The notes beneath the pieces were generated by a model. The model saw only the letters and a list, made by a program, of their open reading frames with translations, did not search any database and was not told the DNA's origin. The position numbers were made by a program, and so were the translations under genes. A DNA stretch of 64,000 nt from Armigeres subalbatus. Taxonomy: Eukaryota; Arthropoda; Insecta; Diptera; Culicidae. This document shows positions 11,606 through 23,562 of this stretch, piece after piece. The stretch is taken from contig NC_085140.1 of assembly GCF_024139115.2 (NCBI RefSeq), positions 331,573,953 through 331,637,952 of the forward strand, read 5' to 3'. Position 1 is the stretch's first letter; every line of letters begins with the position of its first letter.

Positions 11606-12236
11606 TGAACGAAATGGACGTTGTTTTCGTTGGGTTTAGCTCGTACGACGATGGACGGAAATACCTGGGACGGGACTTGCAAAGAGGAAAAAATGTAACT
11701 TCATCTGCAACCAGCAAGCGCTGTCACGAATTGTCAGATGCAACCAGCACCTTTTTTTGTAAAAGTATTCGTAGCCCTCTAAAGGTATTCCGAATGATTT
11801 GGTTTTACGAGTACTTTTCACTTTGAAAAGTATTCTATAAAAGCTGGACTGTTTTTTATTGAACTGTTATGATTACGTGTTTTATTTCCGATAGGAAAAT
11901 CTTTATAAAATAAGTTTACAAATCCGTAAATCACAAACACTTTTATTGTGCTCAGAAGATTCTACCCGGGTTTTAGGTGAAACACTCAAGGAAACAGTTG
12001 AGAATCGATGATCAACTGTGATGAAAAGAAGAACAAGTGTCAAAACAAGGAAAAGAAGCCGTCTTTGCAAGTCTCGTCTCAGCGAAATACCAGCCGTGTC
12101 CCTAGTTACAATTGTGAGGGATTTGATAAACACTTTCGGTTTGTCTAAACAGTTCAAATGTAATGGCATTTTTTATTATATACAAATCACAAATATGATA
12201 GCGGTTTATATTAATTCGAATACTCAACGCGAGCTC

Positions 12237-14508
12237 CTAGTCCTTTTCCAACTGAATCCGACAATGCCGCTTGAGATTTCCCAGCTCCGCCTCGTAGATG
12301 GCATCGTTGATAAGCTTCTCTGCGTATATCCGCTGTTCGTCGGGCAGGGCCCGCAACTTGAACGCAATGCTACGTCCAAACGCATCGTGCCGATCCTCAC
12401 AACTGACGATCCGAAAATGATTCTGATCTACATGGGACATATCTTCAGGCTTCCTTTTTCTCGGGTTGTTCTCAACGGAAGGAGAAGGCACATCCTCGTT
12501 GACTGGTGGGTATTCGGCGGAGTAATCACAGTTTGACATGGCTAGCTCAAAGTTAGTAGCTTCAGTCGTTGTTGGTGAGGAACATGTATCGTAAGCGTCT
12601 TCTACGTACGGTTCCGGAGAGTCGACACCCTAAAGTAGAAAAAGTAAATTTGAGTACATAATTTATGAGACTATCCATGAAAAATTATTTGGCACTGGAT
12701 CCTTTCAAGTGAGATCATGCTTCGAAGCATTAATGCCAACCTTCCCAAAGAACCCATAGGCTCATACTTGTTGAAGCATCTAACTTCGCATCAAATTGTT
12801 TGAATAAGTGCTGCATTAGAGATGCAAGTATAAATTTGATGGTACCTTTAGGATACGACAGACATGAAGAATTTTTATATTGAAGTGGCTTTCCACATAT
12901 GATTTGTAAAGTGGATTTAGGAAGAGGAGGGCAATTTTGGTGACAATATAAGAAAATCGTACGAGCTACCTTCTGCCAGGAAGAGGAAGAGATGAGCATC
13001 AGCGTGGGAACTATTATTATTATAGCTTTATTAAAGAGGTTTCCAGCCGGAGACTGGTTCCCCTCTTAAGCGTGGGAACTAATCTGTCTTCACTGGCGAA
13101 AGAAAGTGCTCCGGTCCGATTTGCTCATATCCGTCGCGCGGAAAGGGTTCCATTCGACGAGTAATGGCTCTAAGATTCTTAATATGATATCAGCTAAGAG
13201 TGAAATCAGTAGTGATTCAGTTTCATTCCAAATTTTCGACCACTATTCTAGTTTGAATTGTAAAAGACGAAAACTATGGTTTTAGACAAGATTGTTTTAT
13301 GTATAGGTTAGGTTATTCGACTTCGTTAGTAGATGCAGGGGGAAAATGCGGAGCACTGAATCCCCAGAGACGATGGTATTATGTAGAGACACGCGGAGAG
13401 AATAAATCGGGTACTAAAATCCCATACTAAAATCCAAAATGGCTGAATCGTGAATTTGGCAGATTGGAACACCTAGTGGTGTATTTATCTTGGGAATAAC
13501 CATCGCGGGAAGGGGGAGTTCATTTTCAGTGCAAAACGTGAACAAACGAGCATAAATTTCATACAAAAATTCAAGATGGCTGAGTTGGGGATATTGAAGT
13601 CAGCACACCCCCTAATAAATGCATCCTGGGGCCTCATTGCGCATCTCCTTTCGACAGCTCTTTCGTATGACAGTTTGCATGATATGCTCGTTTCGAGTCG
13701 AGATGCGCAATGCCACCCCTGGTTTGAACGAATCAAAATTTTAAACTTAAAAGATAATTTCCTTATCCAAAATACGTGCATCGATGCACGTATTTTGGAT
13801 GAGGAAATTATCTTTTAAGTTTAAAATCGATCGATCATAGTAACACGTTTTACAAAAAAAATGCTAATGACAAAATATCGATGTTATAAAATACCGAAGC
13901 TGAAACATTGATTTTTCGATATATTCATAGATACGACTTGAAAACTAAGCACGTGCAACCACGTTTCATATCAATGTAATTCTATATGATGGCCAATATT
14001 ATATTTCATGTTATTCGAAGTGAAAATATCGAAATCCGATATGACCTACAAAAAATCGATACGGTCTAATATTGAACATCAAAAAATCAATTCGAAGCAA
14101 AAACATCAATATGTAGGTACTCAAAATTTTGCCCATACCCAGCCATCATACCTGCACTTTGACTCGTTCGATATCGATGCTGTCGCTGTCCGAGTTCACA
14201 AAGTCATCCTCTCCGTCCAGAAAACCCAACAGTGGATAGTACCACAGCGTAGGTACGTACTGGCTGCCCAACTTTTGAAACGCCTGCACCTTTCGTTTCT
14301 CCTTCCGGTAGTTGCTCCGCATGTTGTTAATCTTCTTGATCACCGATCCGCGGTTGGCATCCGGTTCCAGCTCGGACAGCTTCCTCACCATCAGCTTGTA
14401 GGCTTCGGTTTTCATCTCCCGGTTGGCGTAGTCTTTGCACTGCATTTTCCACAGGCATGGCAGACTTCTGTACAGTTCCAGAAATTCCTGAATAATGAGA
14501 CGCGACAT
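12237..14508 (-). CDS. MADF-domain protein (two exons)
   Basis: Predicted 249-aa DNA-binding regulator. Exon 1 (14508-14152) starts at ATG with A at -3 and encodes a MADF domain at about residues 5-95: FLELYRSLPCLW, then KDYANREMKTEAY, INNMRSNYRKEKRKV and TLWYYPLLGFL with the aromatic and basic positions typical of this Myb/SANT-related fold. It ends in CAG|GTATGA. Exon 2 (12629-12237) follows a TTTAG acceptor in the same phase, and the frame is open to TAG at 12239-12237. Its C-terminal block (GRSIAFKLRALPDEQRIYA) resembles the BESS motif used for protein contacts. MADF-BESS proteins act in the nucleus as transcription factors; targets are unknown. The phase 0/0 match supports the intron (14151-12630, 1.5 kb), which holds a 90-bp palindrome. 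Untranslated ends are not determined. Confidence 0.82.
13194..13258 (+). repeat. Inverted copy of repeat at 17748-17816
   Basis: TAAGAGTGAAATCAGTAGTG onward is repeated in reverse complement at 17748-17816 with few mismatches over ~63 bp. It lies inside the MADF intron. Likely two copies of one dispersed element end. Confidence 0.7.
13738..13827. repeat. 90-bp near-perfect palindrome in the MADF intron
   Basis: Two 45-bp arms meet with no spacer at 13782/13783 around TGCATCGATGCA. They differ at one position (TTATCC against GGATGA), which would be a G-U pair in RNA. The end motif is ATTTTAAACTTAAAAGATAA. Confidence 0.95.
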
Positions 14509-14544
14509 TATGTCTGAAAGTGAATATTGAACTGGAGGAAGCAC

Positions 14545-15248
14545 ATCACTGAATTTTAGATCAACAATCTAACTAATGAAGCATCAACAGGTCCACTGGT
14601 TGAACCAGACACCTGCAGGTACTGTACTGATATTGTACAGTTTTGGTGTTGTGTTTGTTTTGATTGATCGTCAGTTGGAGAGAAACAGAGCTGCCAGTTG
14701 AAAAATATCACAATTTGTATATCCAGTTTCTAGTTTAAATTTTTGTTCATATGGGTATTATAGCAATGTCATTATACATTATATTTACATACATTAATTG
14801 TACATTATTTTGTTCGAAATTGAATAATAAATGTTATCTCATATACGCCATAATTCTGAATTTGATTTGTTAATTATTTTTGTGATTTTTTCAGCAGTGA
14901 GCACGCATGTTAGCAAAAAGAAGCGATGAAATTGATGTTGTATTTCTTTGTTTAGCGATGAGATGAATATATGTTAAGTGAGATGGGAAATGAAACAGTT
15001 CCCTTACTTGAATAATATTTTTAATGCACTTTGTCAAGAATTTCGGCATTTTGAAATAATCTTCCTATGCTGTGCCATTGGACCCATCAAAGTAAACACG
15101 ACCAGTTGTCTTCATTTTATTTTTACTTTGATTTGTGTATTTGTTCTGTCTGACCAAAATTATGTCGATGTCAAATCTTAGTCTGCTAACTGTCTGATGC
15201 AGTGGAGTAACCATTAGGGGGTTTGTCCTTCCAGAACTCGCATAGAAC
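14545..15248. other. AT-rich DNA upstream of the MADF gene
   Basis: Presumed promoter and 5' leader region of the minus-strand MADF gene lies just above 14508. A half-copy of the MITE seen at 28612-28996 is recognisable at about 15047-15141 (shared TCTTCCTATGCTGTGC). No coding region recognised. Confidence 0.5.
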
Positions 15249-15260
15249 TGAATATCGTAT

Positions 15261-16047
15261 TAGCACATTCAAAGTTAATTGCCTATATGCCGGGTATTAA
15301 GCCACCCGGTGTGGAAATTAATTACTATGTCTGAAACTTGATTATGCATATGCACAACATGTGATAGATTTAGTTCGGAAAAGGTATTGGAGGCTAACCG
15401 CCCTTCAGGGGGTTTGATCCCGACCCCAGTTCGCATGACAGGTGCTTTCCCTACTTAGCTACGAAGAACCGTCGTCCTCCACAGCTTAGCAGGTACCTGA
15501 TGAAACCAAAATCCCAGCACCAGGTACCAGCCGATCTCTCGCAATACATTTTCAGAACTAACTCTCTCAAATGTATTTTTGTACACATGTCAACCAAGTA
15601 GGATGAGTATTTAGTATTGTCCGGCTCCTACACACTTGCTTGTGTGGTCGTGTTGGGATCTGACGACCAAACTGGCCACAACCTCACACAATCCTACTTC
15701 ATTGAGCGCCGTTGCTGATGAAGCAAGTGTGTAGGAGCCGGACAATACTAAATACTCATCCTACTTGGTTGACATGTGTACAAAAATACATTTGAGAGAG
15801 TTAGTTCTGAAAATGTATTGCGAGAGATCGGCTGGTACCTGGTGCTGGGAATTTGGTTTCATCAGTACCCGCTAAGCTGCGGAGGACGACGGAGGTCCTT
15901 CGTAGCTTAGTAGGGAAAGCACCTGTCATGCGAACTGGGGTCGTGGGATCAAACCCCACCGAAGGGGCGGTTACCCTCCAATACCTTTTCCGAACTAAAT
16001 CTATCACATGTTGTACATATGCATAATCAAGTTTCAGACATAGTAAT
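15261..16047. mobile_element. Inverted dimer of a tRNA-like SINE (foldback)
   Basis: Left arm (from 15261) and right arm (to 16047) are reverse complements over more than 300 bp, with a ~70-bp loop near 15651-15720. Each arm has a tRNA-like block (the right one around 15896-15967 with acceptor CCTTCG/CGAAGG). The unit is flanked by the 11-bp duplication GAATATCGTAT (15250-15260 and 16048-16058), so it inserted as one piece. The left arm is ~65 bp longer. A Mutator-like MITE with 9-11-bp duplication is an alternative reading. Confidence 0.8.
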
Positions 16048-16066
16048 GAATATCGTATGTTGATCC

Positions 16067-16264
16067 AAAAGATATTTTAGTTACCAGATAAAGATTGTCG
16101 CTGTCGTCGCTGTCCGGAACATCTTTTGCTGGCGAGGATAGGGGAGCTAAATGTCAAAGAAGGAAAATCCATACGATTTGACAGTTTGGTACCCAACATG
16201 TTCCGGACAGCAGAACAAAGGGAACCGAAGCGACAATCTTTATCTAGTAACTAAAATATCTTTT
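16067..16264. mobile_element. MITE with AAAAGATATTTTAG ends (copy 1)
   Basis: The TIRs AAAAGATATTTTAGTTAC and their complement bound 198 bp, flanked by the 8-bp duplication GTTGATCC (16059-16066, 16265-16272). A second copy is at 40671-40859. The 8-bp duplication suggests a hAT- or P-like source. Confidence 0.9.
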
Positions 16265-16424
16265 GTTGATCCATCTCGTTTACAGCAAACGTACTGTTTC
16301 CGACAATGCTGTGCTTTTTACTATAGTTCAGTTAGTTTGAATTAAAAATCACTGTACGTTTGGTTCTATTTTACTTTTATAAATACCATTTTTCTAATGT
16401 GACCGAAACGGTGTACAACACGCG

Positions 16425-16922
16425 TCGAAGTGGGACGCCGCGGCTTAACATTGGGAGGCTACAAGACGGTAGACTAGCCCAAGGATACGCCTAGCAGCTG
16501 GAAAGTTCGAAAGTTCTGTGAGAAGTTGAACCGTTCATGTAAGGGCCACATGCCACAGCCTGATATGTGTAAGGACATAAACGAGAACCTTCTTACGAAC
16601 AAGCGTGAGGTGATCCAAAGGTGGAGGCAGCACTACGGAGAACACCTAAATGGCGATGTGGCAGACGAAGATGGCGGTATGGTGATGGACCTGGGAGAAC
16701 GTGCTCAGGACATACCGGCTCCGGATCTCCAGGAAATCCAGGAGGAGATTGGCCGGCTGAAGAACAACAAAGCCCCTGGGGTAGACCAACTACCAGGAGA
16801 GCTATTTAAACACGGTGGTAAGGCACTGGCTAGAGCGCTGTACTGGGTCATTACCAAGATTTGGGAGGAGGAAGTTTTGCCGCATGAGTGGATGAGGTGT
16901 CGTGTGTCCCATCTACAAAACG
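16425..16922 (+). pseudogene. RTE-like non-LTR retrotransposon fragment (RT N-terminal)
   Basis: Encodes NKAPGVDQLPGELFKHGG and an EEVLPHEWM block from the start of the reverse transcriptase domain, as in the fuller copy at 32895-36187. It lacks the catalytic Y/FADD region and ends abruptly after the sequence for CRVSHLQ, where unrelated sequence begins. Dead fragment. Confidence 0.85.
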
Positions 16923-17078
16923 GATATCTGGACATCATTTGTGATGTTCAAGTCGAAATACACGTGCTCAGATGGCTGTCAGTTGACCCAACTAAAAAAC
17001 CGAATTCGTTAGTTGGGCCGAGGTTGTGGCCCAACCAGCGAATCGCGACTGTACCTGAAGTTCATCGGTTCAAGTTCT

Positions 17079-17136
17079 CTTGACCGATACACTATCGTTT
17101 GCAAGCATAAACGAGATAGGGCTTTAGGACCCAATT
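17079..17136 (+). repeat. 58-bp direct repeat, first copy
   Basis: CTTGACCGATACACTATCGT through GCTTTAGGACCCAATT recurs at 17581-17638 with a few substitutions, about 500 bp apart. Confidence 0.85.
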
Positions 17137-18155
17137 ACCCAATTTAGGACCCAATGACGCACTCATATTTTATCTACAGATCAATCCACTTTACAATTGG
17201 GTCCTAAAATGAAGAATCGATATTCGATTTTCTATAAGGGAACGATGAAGGTAATCATTCTAAACGTGTCAGTTTTTCTTTAGACTCAAAAATCGAAAAG
17301 AACATTGTTTAATTTGAAATTGAAAAATAGATGAAAAATGCTTCCTCGACATTTTCGGTCTTGTTTGACGTACGGATTCAAACGCACTAGCAAAACACCG
17401 CAGGGCACTTGACTCAACCTTTGACAGTTAATATATGGGGCTGACGTTTTGGGCTGATGGTTCATTCGTTCTGAAATGTTGCACAGCCCAAAATTTGCCT
17501 TAAAATGTCTTAAACACAAAAATATTATTTTTACTGATTTAGAATTTTACCAGAATTTTTATAACAACGGTACAAGTATTCTTGACCGATGCACTATCGT
17601 TTGCAACCATAAACGAGGTAGGGCTTTAGGACCCAATTTGGACGCCTTTCTTGGCAGTAATATAATGATTTCAATTAATTGAAAATTTGAAAAACATGAA
17701 TAGAACACTTCTGGGAAAACCAGCGAGTTTGTTCTATTTTGCTCCAGATTCAAACTTGAATAGTGGTCGAAAATTTGGAATGAAACTGAATCACTACTAA
17801 TTTCACTCTTAACGATTTAAGACGTTCGACTTTCAATTAACGAAACAGTTTCACAAAATAATACAAAAAGCAACAGTGAGTAATATTTTCATCTAAATCC
17901 CGCATGGAAGGATGTCTAAAAGCGAACAGGAATCTACCTGGATAGGACGCAAACCACTTTAGCAAAGCCACAATTTCATCCAACACATAACTCATGTTCC
18001 TTTTTAGAATGATTGGGCATGTATGTGTTACCGGTACACTTATACCGCCAAATAAATTAAGCGGTTCAACTGTCACAAAACCTCGTGCTTTTTTTCGTCG
18101 TCATTTTTCACCGAGTCGAGTGTTTGGTGGTTCGGTCAAAGCTTTACCTTGCTGT
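17137..18155. other. Intergenic DNA with dispersed repeat ends
   Basis: Contains the second direct-repeat copy (17581-17638) and the inverted repeat end at 17748-17816. Short open frames are present but none is recognisable as a gene. Confidence 0.45.
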
Positions 18156-18159
18156 TTTG

Positions 18160-21100
18160 ACGTAAACTACGTCTAAGGGGAAGCCTCGGATACAGGGTGC
18201 AAAATGAAAATTTCCAAATTGAAGACCGTCACGAAATCATGTAAGATTTCAAACGGTAATAGCGTCTTTATCTTTCGATGGATTTTCGACATTTGCTTAT
18301 CAATCGATTCGGAAACTCTCCAGCAATTTGCCAATTTTATTGATACTATTGATTATCAACGTTAAACTATTGAAAATGTTATTTCTTTCCAAACCGGGGA
18401 AAAATTCAATCCCGTTCATAAATCCTCAACACGGACATCAGATTGCAGTAACGTACGGGCCTTTAGATCCACTGCTTCGTTTTCCCTGTGTATAAAAAGC
18501 CCCGTGTTTCGCGTGCGCGCGTCATTTTCATTCTGCATGTCACGGAGAACGGACGATTTCGTTCGCATGGGAGGACTCGTTGATTGAGATTTATGAGTGA
18601 TGATGCGGATGAAATTTTTCGTCAGGTGGTGGTGGCGGTCGTGGCAACAGCAGTACATCTTTACATCCGTGTTCCCAACAGCATCGTTGAATCTGGCAAT
18701 CAACGTCGTGCTGTTGATGAGGCACATAAGTGGTAATGAATCGGTTCTTTACAGGACCACCATTATGTTTGGGAGGAAGGTTAAGATGAAATAATTTTTT
18801 GACGTAAACTACGTCTAAGGGGAATACTCAGATACAGGGTGTAAAACGGAAATTTCCAAATTCGAGACCGTCGCGAAATTAGGATAGATTTCAAACGCTA
18901 ATAGCGTCTTTATCTTTCGATGAATTTTTAATCACTTACTCTGCAGAAGTCGAATGATGGGTTGAATCTTGTGAGTTGTTGCGTTACTGCTGCCGATTTA
19001 TTGTAACAATCTCATGAATTTACTCTCAGTCAAACCAAATTCCTCCAATGAACAATTTAATGCCCTGAAAAGGACAGATTTCAGATCATGCGGATTTCTA
19101 ATCACCAACACAACAGCAACCATTCGATAGTCAGAATATCACAAGAGTATTTCACTCAAATGCAGATGCTGGCTCTATGGTTCTACCGCTACACTGCAAC
19201 AGATTGCCATCGTTGGATTCTCTGTAGCAACGATCCTGTTACGAGCACTACCTACGCCATCGGTGGGAACGAAGAGCGTGCGTCAGAAGGAGAAGCTGCA
19301 AAAATGTATTCGCATGGATGGAAATTAAACCTGAAACAAGTAGCAGTCTATCTACCAAAATAATAATCTTGAGGGGAAATTTCACTGGTATTGATGCTAT
19401 CCATGCGAATAAATTTTTGAAGCGTTCCTAACGCACGGTCGTCATTCCGCCACCGACGGAAACTATCAGCCATCACCAAGCGATTAATATGAACTTTGAT
19501 CAAAATTCGTCTCGCCTCAAATTATGCCTTAAGAGCTGCTTTCACTGATGACACTTCAGACGCAACCGTTGCAGAAATAAACACCACCATAGCCGCCATC
19601 GTAGACACGCAAGAAAATTCCATCTGAGTGCTGTTGATGCTGACGACGACGACCGCGCAACCCACACCATTGCCGGGAATAAAATTTACGGTAGGAGCTC
19701 CGCCGATGCCGAAGGTCTGGTCTCCGCGACATCTCGAACGAAAAGGCTCGCGCGCGCGGAAGAGCTGCTTTCTTATAATCAATAAAGTTGAACCTGTAGC
19801 CACGCCCCTTTGGTAAGTGTTTGACGGTTACACAATATTTGCAGTCATACCGGACAACAAAGAGGAGGGACTAATGAGCCATCTTTATTGATTATAAAAA
19901 CTGCTCTCCCCCGCGCGCGCGTGGCAGCATTCACGCTCCCCCAGTTCGAGACAGCAAAATGATGATTTGGCAAATGAGTGGAATGATGCGTTTTAGCATT
20001 AAAAATTCAAGCGTAATGCATTCATTTAAAATCGCTGACGATTTCGTTCGCACAGGAGGACTCGTTGATTGAGATTTATGAGTGATGATGCGGATGAAAT
20101 TTTTCGTTCGTGGTGGCGGTCGTGGCAACAGCAGTACATCTTTACATCCGTGTTCCCAACAGCATCTTTGAATCTGGCAGTCAACTCCGTGCTGTTGATG
20201 AGGCACATAAGTGGAAATGAATCGGTTCTTTTCAGGACCACCATTATGTTTGGGAGGAAGGTTAAGATGAAATAATTTTGACGTAAACTACGGCTAAGGG
20301 GAAGACTCAGATACAGGATGTAAAACGGAAATTAGGATAGATTTCAAACGCTAATAGCGTCTTTATCTTTCGATGGATTTTTAATCACTTACTCTGCAGA
20401 AGTCGAATGATGGATTGAATCTTATGAATTTTTGCGTTACTGCTGCCGATTTATTGCAAATATCTCATGAATTTACTCTCAGTCAAACCAAATTCCTCCA
20501 ATGAACAATGTAATGCCCTGAAAAGGACAGATTTTAGATCATGCGGATTTCTAATCACCAACACAACAGCAACCATTCGATAGTCAGAATATCACAAGAG
20601 TATTTCACTCAAATGCAGATGCTGGCTCTATGGTTCTACCGCTACACTGCAACAGATTGCCATCGCAACGATCCTGTTACGAGCGCTACCTACGCCATCG
20701 GTGGGAACGAAGAGCGTGCGTCAGAAGGAGAAGCTTCAATAATGTATTTGCATGGATGGAAATTAAACCTGAAACAAGTAGCAGTAAAAATAATAATCTT
20801 GAGGGGAAATTTCACTGGTATTGATGCTATCCATGCGAATAAATTTTAGTAGCGTCCCTGACGCACGGTCGTGATTCCGCCACCGACGGAAACTATCAGC
20901 CATCATCAAGCGATTAATATGAACTTTGATCAAAATTCGTTTCGCCTCAAATTATGGCTTAAGAGCTGCTTTCACTGATGACACTTCAGACGCAACCGTT
21001 GCAGAAATAAACACCACCATAGCCGCCATCGTAGAGACACGCAAGAAAATTCCATCTGAGTGCTGTTGATGCTGACGACGACGAGCGCCCACACCATCGC

Positions 21101-23460
21101 CGGGAATAAAATTTCCGGTAGGAGCTCCGCCGATGCCGAAGGTGGTAGCATGGTCTGGTCTCCGCGACATCTCGAACGGAATGGCTCGCGCGCGCGGAAG
21201 AGCTGCTTTCTTGTAATCAATAAAGTTGAACCTGTAGCCACGCCCCTTTGGTGAGTGTTTGACGGTTACACAATATTGGCAGTCATACCGGACAACAAAG
21301 AGGCGGGACTAATGAGCCTTCTTTATTGGTTATAAGAAAACTGCTCTCCCCCGCGCGCGTGGCGCAATCAGTCTCATTCCAAATCAAGACAGCAGCACGT
21401 ACGGACGTGTTTTTTGCTAGCACATTTTCACGTAAACTCTACGTCTAAGGGGAAGGCTCAGATACAGGGTGTAAAATCGAAATTTCCAAATTCGAAACCG
21501 TGACGAAATTAGAATAGATTTCAAACGCTAATAGCGTCTTTACCTTTCGATGGATTTTCGAGATTTGCTTATCAATAGATTCGGAAACTCTCCAGCAATT
21601 TGCCAATTTTATTGATACTATTGATTATCAACGTTAAACTATTGAAAATGTTATTTCTTTCCAAACCGGGTGAAAAATTCAATCCCGTTCATAAATCCCC
21701 AACACGGACATCAGATTGCAGTAACGTACGGGCCTTTTGATCCACTGCTTCGTTTTCCCTGTGTATAAAAAGCCCCATGTTTCGCGTGCGCGCGTCATTT
21801 TCATTCTGGATGTCACGGAGAACGGACCAGCGCGGTTCCAGCGATAACGCCTGTGGTTTGGTCTGTTGTGGTAAAAACTCATGGACGATTCAAATCAAGC
21901 CCAACTCAGCACCTAAAAACTCATGGATGAGTTGAATCATCGTATGTTTTCTGTATGTACGTAGAATCACGAGCGCGCGTCAAACGGAGAAGCTGCAAAA
22001 ATGTATTCGCATCTACTAAAATTATAAATCTTTCTCTGAATCGAGATCTCGTGATTCTACTACCGACGGAAAACAATCTGCCATCACCAAGCAATTAAGT
22101 TTTACTTTGATCAAAATTCATCTCGCCTCAAGTTGTGACTTGAGAGCTACTTTCATTGATGGTAGCCAATCGTTAGTAGGGGAAATTACGGCTTTGGCAG
22201 GTTTTGTTCTATTATTGTCAGGGGTGTTTTCTGTAACTTATTATTCTCAAATTTGGCCCAAACATTCTTTGCATATCAAAGAATATTGTGGCCAAATTTC
22301 ATAAAATATGGCCAACAAAAACCCCCTGACAATAATAGAACAAAACCTGCCAAAGCTGTCATTCCCCCTACCTCATAAAAGAAAATTTAATCTGAGCGCT
22401 GCTAATGTTAATGACGACGACCGCGCGACCCACACCATCGCCGGGAATAAAATTTCCGGTAGGAGCTCCGCCGATGCCGAAGGTGGTACCATGGTCTGAC
22501 TCGCGCGCGCGGGAGAGCTGCTTTCTTGTAATCAATAAAGTTGAATCTGTAGCCACGCCCCTTTGGTGAGTGTGAGACGGTTACACAATATTTGCAGCCA
22601 TACCGGACAACAAAGAGGCGGGACTAATGAGCCATCTTTATTGATGATAAGAAAACTGCTCTCCCCCGCGGGTGGCGGTCCCAGCATCGGTGGAGTTGCT
22701 GAACGAATCAATCGGTTCTTCTCAGGACCACCATCGTATGCAAAGGAAGAGGTGAGGCGAATATTGTTCATAGAGCAAATTAACCACTTGGCGACGCCAT
22801 AATGTTGCCGTCCGTAGCAGAATCACGAGTGCTCCCCGGGAGGAGATGCTACAAATATGAATTCGTATGGATGGCATCAGTGGTAGCCAGGTGAAATTTT
22901 CTCAAGATCTTATTTGATTTTGTTGCAGCTTGTGATTGGGAAGGCGAATTATTAACAATCAATCGAAAGATGGAGATGGAGACAGTTCAATCGAAATGAT
23001 GCCGTCAGTAGCGAAATCACGAGTGCGCTTTGACACGTGGTCTTTGCAAAAACATGTGTGCGTCTTCAGTGATTTGACGGTAGTTATCCTCATTTCTAAA
23101 GTTTTATTGGTTAAATACAATAAAAAGTGCAATTAAACCTGATAAATTGAAATTTAGAAATATCCAAGTTTAGTTAAGCTCATTTAGAATATTTTTCGAA
23201 AAATTCGAAAAAGAACAGTGAATTGAATTTAAACAAACAAAACTAAACTACTCATATTATACAAAACTCGATAATTCAATAAATTTGTTTTAATTACATA
23301 AATATATTAGTTCCTTTTAAAATGTAAATTTCATAAGAAATCCAAAGAGTTATTTTTTAATACTCATGGATAATGGCACTAGATTATTCATTTCACCAAA
23401 CTGTTTCACGTAGTTTACGTCGGGCGGTCGTGTCTTGTACACAACCCTTATGATTTTTTC
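18160..23460. repeat. Cluster of a palindromic repeat family (locus 1)
   Basis: Units begin with the palindromic GACGTAAACTACGTCTAAGG at about 18164, 18802, 20279 and, in a variant, 21430, and the cluster ends with CACGTAGTTTACGTCGGGCG at about 23408. Unit types alternate. One carries a TATAAAA box (18492, 21764), another an ATCAATAAAG signal followed by a long hairpin (19779-19920, 21220-21365, 22530-22690), and some end in a 6-bp stem with a 4-nt loop (18743, 20224, 22714). Internal hairpin arms with ATTCGCATGGAT/ATCCATGCGAAT recur. Coding capacity is absent. The same family forms 42270-44257. Confidence 0.8.
22179..22368. mobile_element. TA-flanked MITE, GGGGGAAAGACGGC family (copy 1)
   Basis: TIRs of ~45 bp containing GGCTTTGGCAGGTTTTGTTC and its complement, with TA at 22177-22178 and 22369-22370. 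Two more copies lie at 56125-56315 and 63229-63379. Confidence 0.88.
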
Positions 23461-23562
23461 AATTGGGAAAAATTAGCGAGATTTCCTTTTTTTTTTGAAA
23501 ATCGCATCAGCCCGCGTGGCTAATATACCTCTGAATAAACATATTTTGCTCCAGCGGAATCC

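Noticed and set aside
12018..12536. 172-codon frame on the + strand
   Set aside because: It lies opposite MADF exon 2, which has domain, splice-site and phase support; it is an antisense shadow.
14008..14517. 169-codon frame on the + strand
   Set aside because: Antisense shadow of the MADF domain exon.
18160..18800. LTR of a retrotransposon (TATA box plus AATAAA)
   Set aside because: No TG...CA ends, no internal pol domains between copies and no primer-binding site seen.
19088..19420. Histone H3-like peptide similarity in repeat units (RY..., AIGG.EE.ASE, AIHA)
   Set aside because: The AIHA part comes from the arm of a local hairpin (ATCCATGCGAAT mirrors ATTCGCATGGAT) and the spacing does not fit H3, so the match is most likely chance.
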